Shown here: one piece after another, positions 7,645 to 14,885 of the stretch | Layout of the letters: the number at the start of each line of letters is the position of its first letter | Numbering within the stretch: position 1 is the first letter of the stretch | Source of the DNA: Planctomycetota bacterium | GTDB taxonomy: Bacteria > Planctomycetota > Brocadiia > JAJRTI01 | Direction: 5' to 3' | NCBI GenBank assembly: GCA_024278415.1 | Contig: JAJRTI010000101.1 | Location: 1 to 20,151, forward strand | DNA length: 20,151 nt | Program-made: the position numbers and the translations under genes | Notes under the pieces: generated by a model | What the model was told of the DNA's origin: nothing | The model's input: only the letters and a program-made list of their open reading frames with translations | Database searches by the model: none

Positions 7645-8379
7645 CTACTCCTCCCCTTCTTGTTCTCCGCCAGGTTCGTGGGCCGTGGCTTCGGCGAGTT
7701 GCTCCCTGAGCATGCGGATGGTTCCTTCGGCGGCCCGCTGCTCCGCCTGTTTCTTGCTGTTGCCCCAGCCCGCGCCGTAGTCCTTGTCGCCGATAACCGT
7801 GATCACGTGGAACATCTTCACGTGGTCGGGGCCCTCCTCCTTCAAGACGCGGTAGACCGGCGTCGCGCTCAAGCGCTGTTGGCTGATCTGCTGGAGGATC
7901 GACTTGTAGTTGCGCTCGTGCTGGTCGTACTGCACGGCCTCGATTTCGGCCGTGAGGTTACGCATCACAAACGCGCGGGCAGGCTCCATGCCGCCATCGA
8001 GATAGATGGCCGCGACGATGGCTTCGAACACGTTAGCCATGAGCGAGCGCGGGATCTGGCTGCGCCCGGAGATGCCCCGGCCCACGCGGAGGAACTCGCT
8101 CAAGCCGAGTTGCTGGCTGATGCGCGCGAGCGTGCGCCGACTCACGACGACGGACTTGATGCGCGTCAACTCGCCCTCCGCGTGCTGGGGGAACGCGCGA
8201 TACAGGTGCTCGGAGATGGCCATGCCAAGAATGGCGTCGCCGAGGAACTCTTCCCGCTCGTTGCTCGGCTGCGTTTCGCTCTTGGCGGAAGAGTGGGTGA
8301 GGGCGAGCTTGAGCAATGCCCGGTCGGCGAAGGCATACCCCAGCACGCGCTCGCAGTCTGCCAGTCGTTCGTCGTCCAT
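7645..8379 (-). CDS. rnc: ribonuclease III
   Basis: 244 residues from the ATG at 8379, matching the usual 220-250. It cleaves double-stranded RNA in rRNA maturation and mRNA turnover. The endonuclease domain carries the signature NEREEFLGDAIL (E41, E44, D48) and ANVFEAIVAAIYLDGG with E119. A double-stranded-RNA-binding domain follows (about 170-240: NYKSILQQISQQ, GWGNSKKQAEQRAA), then an acidic tail. The position equal to E. coli D114, a metal-site aspartate, is asparagine here (N116, codon 8032-8034). A longer frame starts at GTG 8514 and is possible because the promoter lies at 8567-8595, but its extra 45 residues do not resemble the family. Neither start has a good ribosome site; GGGAGG lies more than 20 nt before the chosen ATG. 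The family call is certain and the start is not. Confidence 0.93.
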   Translation of the reverse strand: MDDERLADCERVLGYAFADRALLKLALTHSSAKSETQPSNEREEFLGDAILGMAISEHLYRAFPQHAEGELTRIKSVVVSRRTLARISQQLGLSEFLRVGRGISGRSQIPRSLMANVFEAIVAAIYLDGGMEPARAFVMRNLTAEIEAVQYDQHERNYKSILQQISQQRLSATPVYRVLKEEGPDHVKMFHVITVIGDKDYGAGWGNSKKQAEQRAAEGTIRMLREQLAEATAHEPGGEQEGEE

Positions 8380-8735
8380 AGAGTGTACGCGCGTTGCTGC
8401 GGCCTCCCACGCGGCCCCGGGCCGTCTGTGCTCCCAACAGGCGAGCAAAGCCCTGGCCGGAGCAACGTGCTGGCGAACCACCTTGCTGCGGTCAACGCTC
8501 CGCGACACGGTCACGATGGCCCTGACGCCCTACGCGTGGATGCGCCTGGATGGTGTTGACGGGGGCATTCTACGCGCGCCGCGGCCGCGTGTCAATTGCC
8601 CCGGCGACGTGTGGGGGGGGCGTTCCTATCGGCCAAGCAATCAACCTGAATCGCCCACAATCGCGAAAGGCCAGGTACGGCGACTCTCTTGTCCACCGAG
8701 TTGAGGCCAACCTGGCCGCGGGGGGCGCCTCCCCC
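8380..8735. other. region between rnc and the HD-GYP gene (356 bp)
   Basis: It contains the rnc promoter (8567-8595) and, if the ATG at 8379 is used, an rnc leader of about 180 nt. That leader includes a small hairpin on the minus strand, CGGCC-CGG-GGCCG. Next to the HD-GYP stop codon a G/C-run palindrome (about 8720-8736) could fold, but it has no T tract. No gene is recognised apart from the optional N-terminal extension of rnc. Confidence 0.5.
8567..8595 (-). promoter_or_regulatory. sigma70-like promoter for rnc
   Basis: On the minus strand a perfect -35 TTGACA (8590-8595) is followed by a 17-base spacer and a -10 TAGAAT (8567-8572), five of six matches. It is the best consensus promoter in the window. 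Transcription should start near 8560, 46 nt before the GTG at 8514 or about 180 nt before the ATG at 8379. Confidence 0.72.
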
Positions 8736-9809
8736 CTACGCGTCTGCCAGTTGGGAGCGCATCGCCAGAACGTCGTCCAGCACGCCCATGAACGCGTCGT
8801 GCACACACGGGTCGAAGTGCTTGCCCCGCTCATCAGCAATGATCGTCAGCGCCTTGTCGACGGGCAAGGCGTCGCGGTAGCAACGCTTGCTGGTGAGCGC
8901 GTCGAACACGTCCGCGATCGCGGTGATGCGCGCCACGAGCGGGATGTCCTGCCCAGCCATGCCACGCGGGTAGCCCGATCCGTCCCACTTCTCGTGGTGG
9001 CACAATGCAATCTCCTCGGCCAAGTCGAGAAACCCCACTTCCGCCAGGATTTGCGCGCCGCGCGTCGTGTGCTTCTCCATCTCCGAAAACTCCTCCTCGC
9101 TCAGCTTGCCGGGCTTGCGCAGGATGTCGGGATGCGTCGCCACCTTGCCAACGTCGTGCAGCTCGCTCGAGTAGCCCAGCTTCTCAAGCGCCGCGCCGTT
9201 GATCCCAAGTTTGGATGCGATCTTGGCCGTGTAGACGCCGACGCGCTTAATGTGCATGCCCGTGTCTTCGTCGTTGGTCTCAGCGGCCTTGGACAGCACG
9301 TACACCGTGTCGCGGTTGGCCCGTTGTGTTTCTTCGAGCGCCTTCTCGAGCTGTGCGGTGCGTTCTTTCACGAGCGCCTCCAGCTCCTGCTGGTAGCGCC
9401 GGTTTTCCATAAGCAAGCGCCGGCGATCGAGCGCCCGCTCCACGCAGAGCGTGACGTGTTCAAGGTTGAAGGGCTTGGGCACGTAGTCGCTCGCGCCCAA
9501 CTTGAGCGCCGTGAGCGCGGTGTCGAACGTGGCGAGCCCCGTAACCATCACCACGGCCGTGTCCTCGTCGAATTGCCGCAGCGTGGCCAGCAGCTCGAGG
9601 CCCGTCATGCCGGGCATCTTGATATCGCTGAGCAGCAGGTCGTAGCTGCCGGTCTGGAGCTTCTCAAGGGCTTCGGCCCCGCTCGTCGCGACGTCACAGT
9701 CGTAGCCGGCTTGCCCCAGGCTCAGTGACAATAGCTTTCGGCAATCGTCTTCGTCGTCGACAATCAGAATCGCACTCTTCGACGCGTCATCCATAATGCT
9801 ATCGGCCAT
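8736..9809 (-). CDS. response regulator with HD-GYP cyclic-di-GMP phosphodiesterase domain
   Basis: 357 residues from ATG 9809 (an alternative ATG at 9794 is five codons later); neither has a strong ribosome site. Residues 12-130 are a receiver domain: acidic pocket DDEDD near 18-22, phospho-acceptor D62 in LLSDIKMPG, T90 and K112 (VPKPF). A coiled-coil linker follows (about 130-165, KERTAQLEKALEE). Residues 165-357 are an HD-GYP domain with HDVGK (H218, D219), HHEKWDGSGYP (271-281) and ADVFDAL. All hallmark residues are present, so it should hydrolyse c-di-GMP under control of phosphorylation. The resemblance is to RpfG-type regulators. The GGDEF gene lies 172 nt upstream on the same strand and the pair is likely one transcript. 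No histidine kinase is encoded nearby. The frame stays open upstream to 10070, but that part is intergenic hairpin sequence. Confidence 0.92.
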   Translation of the reverse strand: MADSIMDDASKSAILIVDDEDDCRKLLSLSLGQAGYDCDVATSGAEALEKLQTGSYDLLLSDIKMPGMTGLELLATLRQFDEDTAVVMVTGLATFDTALTALKLGASDYVPKPFNLEHVTLCVERALDRRRLLMENRRYQQELEALVKERTAQLEKALEETQRANRDTVYVLSKAAETNDEDTGMHIKRVGVYTAKIASKLGINGAALEKLGYSSELHDVGKVATHPDILRKPGKLSEEEFSEMEKHTTRGAQILAEVGFLDLAEEIALCHHEKWDGSGYPRGMAGQDIPLVARITAIADVFDALTSKRCYRDALPVDKALTIIADERGKHFDPCVHDAFMGVLDDVLAMRSQLADA

Positions 9810-9821
9810 GGTTTTCACAAG

Positions 9822-9925
9822 GCGGGCTTTGCCCGCAACCCAGGAGCGGATCCCGAAGCCTCGGGATCGCTTTCCGTCTTCACCGTAGGACTGGCAAGCA
9901 TCGGAATGCGAAGGCATTCCGCTCC
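9822..9925. repeat. cluster of three perfect hairpins between the GGDEF and HD-GYP genes
   Basis: Three inverted repeats follow one another: GCGGGC 9822-9827 with GCCCGC 9831-9836; GATCCCGA 9849-9856 with TCGGGATC 9861-9868; CGGAATGC 9902-9909 with GCATTCCG 9914-9921. In addition GGAGCGGA (9843-9850) is complementary to TCCGCTCC (9918-9925), so a long-range stem could compete with the second and third hairpins. The region lies in the 172-nt gap of a probable operon. It may be an attenuator, a processing site or a REP-like dispersed palindrome. Confidence 0.75.
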
Positions 9926-9981
9926 AGCTCCTTGTCTTTCGTCGCGGTTGCTGACCACGAAGGCGCCAATAGGGGAATCGG

Positions 9982-10956
9982 TTACTCTTCAATCCGAGGG
10001 TCATCGCCGTAGACGCAAACGCGGTTGCGCCCTTCGGCTTTGGCTCTGCGCAATACGCCATCCGCGGCATTCAGCAAATCGTTAGGCGTCTCGATCCCCT
10101 CATCGGGGAACGATGCGATTCCGACACTCACGGTAACTTCGAAGCTCAGCTCCGGGCCGCCAAAGGTCTCCTCGGCAACGGCCAGGCGAATGCGCTCGCC
10201 CGCGGTGAGCGCCCCTTCTTTGGCCGTGTGCGGGCACAGCACGGCCAACTCCTCATCCGCGTATCGGGCCACCAAGTCCGACCGGCGCGCGTGGTCGGAC
10301 AGGATCTCGGCCAGGCGCTGGAGCACGCCGTCGCCCACCTCGAACCCGTGGCTGTTGTTGATGTGCCGGAAGTGGTCGATGTCGACCATGATGCACGATA
10401 CGGGCGCGCCATATCGGCGCACGCGGTCGAACTCGATGCGCAGCGCCTCGCAGAAACGGCGCCGCGTGCACAGGTCGGTGAGCGGGTCGGCCAGGGCCAA
10501 CTCCTGCTTCTCGACCTGCGCGTTGCGGAGCTGCCGGTCTTTGTCGGCCAACTGCGTTTGAAGCGCATAGACGCGCCGGCGCAGCAGGTCCATTTCCCGC
10601 CGCGCCTGGGCCTGCTCGACTGCGCGCGCAAGCACAACTTGCATGCCGGCCTGGGCGCTGGGATCGACGATGAGCATCGCGGCCGCGCCGGCTTCGAGCG
10701 CGGCCGCCAGCGCGGCCAGGTCGCCGGGGCCGCCAGCCGCGACCACGGCCGCGTCGGTCCGTTTGCAGATGCCGGCAAGGGCGTCCTGCGCGGCCGCGCA
10801 GTCCACCACGACCAGGGAGAGATCTGTCAACTCCGAGATCGCCGCGGCCGCGCCGTCTTGGGCCGTCGTGACCTTGCCGTCAGGCCACTGCCGCGCGATC
10901 GCAGCGCGCACCAACTCGGTGCGGGTCGAGTCGCCTTCAAGGATGAATGCCTTCAT
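9982..10956 (-). CDS. pseudo-receiver GGDEF-domain protein with degenerate active site
   Basis: 324 residues from ATG 10956, with AGGTG about 7 nt upstream. Residues 1-110 resemble a receiver fold but lack key parts. The strand LVVVDCAAAQDAL keeps an aspartate (D52), while the lysine expected near LIVDP (about 96-99) is missing, so it is probably not a normal phospho-switch. A coiled coil runs about 115-153. The GGDEF domain (about 155-320) has DPLTDL, MVDIDHFRHINNSHGFEVGDG and VTVSVGIASF, but the signature reads ADEEL (233-237) instead of GGDEF. The inhibitory-site motif RRSD (224-227) is intact at the standard five-residue spacing. By family knowledge, loss of GG should abolish or greatly reduce cyclase activity. 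An effector or allosteric role through the I-site is a reasonable inference. It is probably in one transcript with the HD-GYP gene downstream. Confidence 0.88.
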   Translation of the reverse strand: MKAFILEGDSTRTELVRAAIARQWPDGKVTTAQDGAAAAISELTDLSLVVVDCAAAQDALAGICKRTDAAVVAAGGPGDLAALAAALEAGAAAMLIVDPSAQAGMQVVLARAVEQAQARREMDLLRRRVYALQTQLADKDRQLRNAQVEKQELALADPLTDLCTRRRFCEALRIEFDRVRRYGAPVSCIMVDIDHFRHINNSHGFEVGDGVLQRLAEILSDHARRSDLVARYADEELAVLCPHTAKEGALTAGERIRLAVAEETFGGPELSFEVTVSVGIASFPDEGIETPNDLLNAADGVLRRAKAEGRNRVCVYGDDPRIEE

Positions 10957-11015
10957 GCTTTACACCTGGTGCGGGGCAGGAAATAACACCGCGCGCGAGC
11001 GCATAGGGCCAAACC

Positions 11016-11036
11016 CTTCTCGCGGATACCGAGAAG
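11016..11036. terminator. hairpin between the GT87 gene and the GGDEF gene
   Basis: CTTCTCG at 11016-11022 pairs with CGAGAAG at 11030-11036 across a 7-nt loop. For minus-strand transcripts it lies just past the stop of the glycosyltransferase gene (11071) and is followed by GGGTTTGG, a poor U tract. It may terminate that gene's transcript weakly or sit in the leader of the GGDEF gene. Confidence 0.4.
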
Positions 11037-11070
11037 ATAAGGTGCGTATTACCACGTATGGCCGACGCGG

Positions 11071-12351
11071 TCAAGCCAAACCAGAGCCTGACGCCCGCGG
11101 ACCAACCGGCCGCCGGAGTTGAAGGCGCCGCGCCAAGAACGTGTAGAGCGCGAGCGAGCCGACGAGCCGAGGGCACAGGAGCAGGATCGTGCGCACGTCG
11201 CCATTGGCCGCACTCCACCAGGGAAACCGGGCGTGGATGAGCGCGACGGCAACGACGCACACCGCGGCCCAGCGCGAACGCTGCGGCTGCTCCATGCCCA
11301 TCAACTCGCGCAGAGCCACCGCGATCGGCAACAGCATGACCACGAAGGTCGCGTCCCACGCGAGCGCAAGCACGAGGGTCGTGGCGATCACGACCAGTGA
11401 CGCTTCCAGGTGGATGTCCCGCGACCGAGGCTTGCAGAGCAGCACCGTGATGCAGATGAGCACGCCGCTGCACGTCCACGCCGCCAGTTTCGCGCGGATC
11501 GGGCTATTGATGACGGGATCGACGTACGGATTGATCGTGAAAAGCCGGACGAAGCACGCGTAGATCGACTGGTTGGCGGGGTGGGCGACATCGCTGGGGT
11601 GGACCGCGACCATGGGCAACATGTCGACGAGGAAGCGCCGGCTGGGCTCCCAACCGGAGGCGGCTATCGCGAGGCCGGCACAGACGGCCATCGCGCCCGC
11701 GGCCGCCGCGACCAGCCGCCATTGGCGCTTCCAGCCGAAGTAGGCCACAAGCGTAATGGGGTAGCACTTGATCGACGCGGCCACGCCGAGCGCCGCCCCC
11801 GCCAGGCCCGGCCGGCCTCGCTGGCAGCTCCAGAGCGCCGCACACGTGAACAGCAACATGAGCAGGTTCATCTGCCCTGCCAACAGATGCACCCGCAGGG
11901 GCTCCGAGTTGAGCGCAATGAGCGCCAGCACCGCAGCGCCAAGCTTGCGCTCCGCGCGGCTGGGGAACACGGTGACGCATAGGAGGCCGATCGACAGTAG
12001 GAGGCAGACCTGGCTGAAGACAACCCACGCGCACTGAGCGGCGCGTATGTTGGCCCAGGCGAAGGGCCTCATGGCCCAGGCCGTGAAGGGCGGGTAGCGG
12101 TAGCCCTCACGATCCACGTCCGCACCCCAGCGCCGGCCTTCGTCACGCACGGTCTTGGGGTCATACACATCGCCGCCGACGAGCATCACTTTTGCCGCCG
12201 CATAGTAGACCGCTAAATCCTTGCCCCCGCGATGGCAGGGCTCGATGATGTACCGGGGCACATACGCGCAGAGCGACGCGAGCAGCGCGGCGGCCAGCAC
12301 GTAGCGCGGCCAGCGCGGCGTTCCTTGCGGTGTTGGGCTCGATGATGCCAT
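11071..12351 (-). CDS. GT87-type membrane glycosyltransferase (DUF2029)
   Basis: A 426-residue polytopic membrane protein starting at ATG 12351; no clear ribosome site is seen. It has roughly nine or ten hydrophobic segments, the first at about 17-32. It shows the marks of the GT87/DUF2029 family, whose studied members are polyprenyl-phosphate-sugar-dependent mannosyltransferases. A conserved aspartate lies in the first periplasmic loop (KDLAVYYAAAK, D45), REGYRYPPF at 81-89, and GQMN at 159-162. By family knowledge, D45 is the likely catalytic aspartate. The glycosidase gene ends only 36 nt upstream on the same strand, suggesting one transcript. Donor sugar and acceptor cannot be deduced. 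The length is normal for the family. Confidence 0.8.
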   Translation of the reverse strand: MASSSPTPQGTPRWPRYVLAAALLASLCAYVPRYIIEPCHRGGKDLAVYYAAAKVMLVGGDVYDPKTVRDEGRRWGADVDREGYRYPPFTAWAMRPFAWANIRAAQCAWVVFSQVCLLLSIGLLCVTVFPSRAERKLGAAVLALIALNSEPLRVHLLAGQMNLLMLLFTCAALWSCQRGRPGLAGAALGVAASIKCYPITLVAYFGWKRQWRLVAAAAGAMAVCAGLAIAASGWEPSRRFLVDMLPMVAVHPSDVAHPANQSIYACFVRLFTINPYVDPVINSPIRAKLAAWTCSGVLICITVLLCKPRSRDIHLEASLVVIATTLVLALAWDATFVVMLLPIAVALRELMGMEQPQRSRWAAVCVVAVALIHARFPWWSAANGDVRTILLLCPRLVGSLALYTFLARRLQLRRPVGPRASGSGLA

Positions 12352-12387
12352 GAAGCCAATCGGCTGGCCAAGGCGACTCCCCGGTGC

Positions 12388-14700
12388 CTACCTCGCTGTG
12401 GCCCACCGCTCCAGCAAGGCCGCGGGCAGCGCCGCACGGACGTAGACCGGCGACGCGACGCGAAGGGCGCCCTGCCGTTCCGTTGGTGATAGAGGATTGC
12501 CAAAGAGGTCGAAGGCCTCGGCCCCAGGAGGCAACTTCAACGGGGATGCGCCTTCGCCCGTCGCCCACACGACCGCCAAGCTCTTGCGCTCGCCAAGCGA
12601 GAGTATCAGCGCCATTCGCTTGCCCGCCTCGACGAGCTTGGGCGCCTTTGCTCCGCGGGTCAGGTATTCCATCGCCACGAGCGCCATGAACTTGGGCTTG
12701 GGCGCGCGGGTGGGCTCCATGGACGAGCCGCTGTGATATGCCCGCGGGCCGCTGACGCAATTGTGCAGGTAGTAGAAACTGCGCTTCACGCCAAGCCCCA
12801 TGGACAGCGCGTCCATCTCCACGACCCGCGCCGCGCCATCGAGGTACGACGGCTTGGGCAGCAGGCGCCGGCTCGGCAAGCCGGGGATGTCCGCGTCGAC
12901 GTAGAACGTCGTGTCGTACACCCCCCACTCCGTGTCCCAAAGCTCGGCGGCCTCGCCCTGGGGCGCGAACTCCTTGGCGAGGCTGCGGAACATGCCGTGC
13001 TTCCTGCGCAACTCGGCCAGGCTCCGCGAATACCCGTGATAGGAGATGCCATCGCACAGGTCGAATGCGCCGGCTCTGCCGGCGCGGGCGTACCACTCGC
13101 GGCTGTACGCGCCGGTGAAGCCGCCGACGATGACCTTGCACGTGGGGGCCGCCTCCTTCGCCACCCGGCACGCGACCTTGGCGAGCCGGCCGAACTCCTC
13201 CGGCGTGCCTTTCCAAAACATGGACACCGTGGGCTCGTTCCACACCTCCCACACGCGGATGTAATGGCCGTACCGCCGGACCACCATCCGCACGTACTGT
13301 TCGAACACGTCGAGCCGCGGCTTGCTGCCCCCCGGATAAGCGCGGCCGGCCTTCGGCTTCGGCAACGGCGGATCCGCGGCCCAGTAGGGAGTGGCGAAAA
13401 ACGTGCCGAGCACGCTCGCGCCCGTCGCCTGCCATGCCGCGATCTGGCTGTCGTACGTCCACTGTGGCTCGCCAGGCTCGGGCCACACGCGCTTCATCCA
13501 CGTGGCTTGGAGCATGTCGTGGTCCCGCACCCATGAGATGCCGAGGCGCTGGGCTTGCCGGATGAACGCTCCGCCGTACCACGAGTTCACGTGGAGGCCG
13601 AAGAACGAGTCGGGCGATGGCTTGCAGTACGCCTTGGGCCACACCGCGAAGCCGCCCACGTCCTTGCGGAAGGTCGCGCCCTGCCAGTCGAACTCCACGC
13701 GGATCTTGAACGCGCCGAAGCGGCGGGTCACGGCCTCAAAGGCCACCCGTTGCTCCTCTTTGGCCTTCAGGTCGAGCGCGCGGCTCCAGCGCTTCAGCAC
13801 GCGGTCGTAGGCGTCCACGAGCGAGACGCGCAGCGCGAGCGCCAGCGGCTTGCCCGTCAAATTGCGGGCGATGCACGGCACGCGCTTGGGCTCGCCGGGT
13901 TCGACAATAGCCTCTTCGGGCTTCGCATACTCCACAAGCTTGAACTCGGCCGGCGCCTTGGCTTCGGGCTCGGGCATCTTGGCCTTGGCGAGCGCCTTGG
14001 CCGCGGCCTCGGGCTGCTTGGCGAGCCGCGCAACTTCGTCTGCGGAGAGTACGCGGTTCCAGATGGCCCACTCGTCGTACGCGCCTTGTGCGGCCGGGCT
14101 GCCGAGCGCGATCGTCGCGTGGAGCGGGGACTCGGTCTTGCGCATCCACTCCGTCTTGCCCTCCTTCGCGAGCCGGCCGTCGAGGAACAACTGCTTCGCG
14201 CCGGCGGCGCTGTCCCACGTGATGGCGAGGTGATGCCACTCGCCGGGCTTCCACTGCCGGGGCTCGGTGGCCGCGACCGTGTAGTCCCACTTGAACCCCC
14301 GGCCGATGTACGTCGTGCCGGTCATGAAGAATAGGATCTGCTTGGGCGTATACCAGGTGATCTGGAAGTTGCCCTCTTTGAGGATCATGCGGTTCGCCAC
14401 GCTCGTGTCGCCGGGCCGCCAGGCCGGCTTGTGCCAGAACGCGACCGTGCCCCGCGGGCGATAGAAGTTGCCCGGCGACGCGACCACGACGCTCGCGGTG
14501 CCGATGACGTTCACCCCACCGGCGACGCGGCCCTGGCCCATGAACCCCGCGCCGAGCTTCGCGTCCGGTCTGCCGGTGCAGAACGCCGGCGCGGCGGAGC
14601 CGTCGAAGGGCATGTAGAGCAGCAGGCCGTCAGCCAGTTCGCCGGCCGCGCAGGCCGAGGCCAGGAGGGCGATGGCGAGCAAGCATGTGCGCGTGTGCAT
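12388..14700 (-). CDS. secreted LamG plus clan GH-A-type glycoside hydrolase
   Basis: A 770-residue protein starting at ATG 14700, with a weak AAGG about 9 nt upstream. The N-terminus is a signal peptide ending ASAC (C17), possibly a lipobox, so it is exported or lipid-anchored. Residues of about 20-230 form a LamG/concanavalin-like domain (LLLYMPFDG, EWHHLAITWD, KQLFLDGRLAKEG, YDEWAIWNRVLS). An Ala/Lys/Pro-rich linker (about 230-265) and a beta-sandwich follow. Residues of about 355-690 are a TIM barrel like GH39/GH5 clan GH-A enzymes. WEVWNEP carries the probable acid/base E489 and LWDTEWG the probable nucleophile E591. The C-terminus is a small beta domain. Both glutamates being in place argues for an active retaining glycosidase. 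The exact GH family and substrate are unresolved. It is probably co-transcribed with the GT87 gene 36 nt downstream. Confidence 0.78.
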   Translation of the reverse strand: MHTRTCLLAIALLASACAAGELADGLLLYMPFDGSAAPAFCTGRPDAKLGAGFMGQGRVAGGVNVIGTASVVVASPGNFYRPRGTVAFWHKPAWRPGDTSVANRMILKEGNFQITWYTPKQILFFMTGTTYIGRGFKWDYTVAATEPRQWKPGEWHHLAITWDSAAGAKQLFLDGRLAKEGKTEWMRKTESPLHATIALGSPAAQGAYDEWAIWNRVLSADEVARLAKQPEAAAKALAKAKMPEPEAKAPAEFKLVEYAKPEEAIVEPGEPKRVPCIARNLTGKPLALALRVSLVDAYDRVLKRWSRALDLKAKEEQRVAFEAVTRRFGAFKIRVEFDWQGATFRKDVGGFAVWPKAYCKPSPDSFFGLHVNSWYGGAFIRQAQRLGISWVRDHDMLQATWMKRVWPEPGEPQWTYDSQIAAWQATGASVLGTFFATPYWAADPPLPKPKAGRAYPGGSKPRLDVFEQYVRMVVRRYGHYIRVWEVWNEPTVSMFWKGTPEEFGRLAKVACRVAKEAAPTCKVIVGGFTGAYSREWYARAGRAGAFDLCDGISYHGYSRSLAELRRKHGMFRSLAKEFAPQGEAAELWDTEWGVYDTTFYVDADIPGLPSRRLLPKPSYLDGAARVVEMDALSMGLGVKRSFYYLHNCVSGPRAYHSGSSMEPTRAPKPKFMALVAMEYLTRGAKAPKLVEAGKRMALILSLGERKSLAVVWATGEGASPLKLPPGAEAFDLFGNPLSPTERQGALRVASPVYVRAALPAALLERWATAR

Positions 14701-14735
14701 GGGTGTAGCCTTGGGAACGAGAAGAGACGCGCTTC

Positions 14736-14764
14736 AGCATAGTGCGAGGCCGCGCAATCGTCCA
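14736..14764 (-). promoter_or_regulatory. candidate promoter for the glycoside hydrolase gene
   Basis: On the minus strand TGGACG (14759-14764) and TATGCT (14736-14741) are separated by 17 bases, each matching four of six consensus positions. Transcription would start near 14729, giving a leader of about 29 nt. Confidence 0.42.
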
Positions 14765-14830
14765 GGCGCGAAGCCCCTGCCGAAGGGCGCCGACCTTCGG
14801 GCGGGCGCCCTGGCCGTTCGGTACACGAGA

Positions 14831-14858
14831 GAGGGACCTGCCGTTGGACAGGTCCCTC
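14831..14858. terminator. rho-independent-like terminator after the DUF1080 gene
   Basis: GAGGGACCTG at 14831-14840 pairs perfectly with CAGGTCCCTC at 14849-14858, a 10-bp stem with an 8-nt loop. It lies 28 nt past the stop of the minus-strand DUF1080 gene. The sequence that follows in that direction is TCTCTCG, a weak U tract. Confidence 0.68.
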
Positions 14859-14885
14859 CGCTTTCTCAGGCTTATCCCCGCTCCG

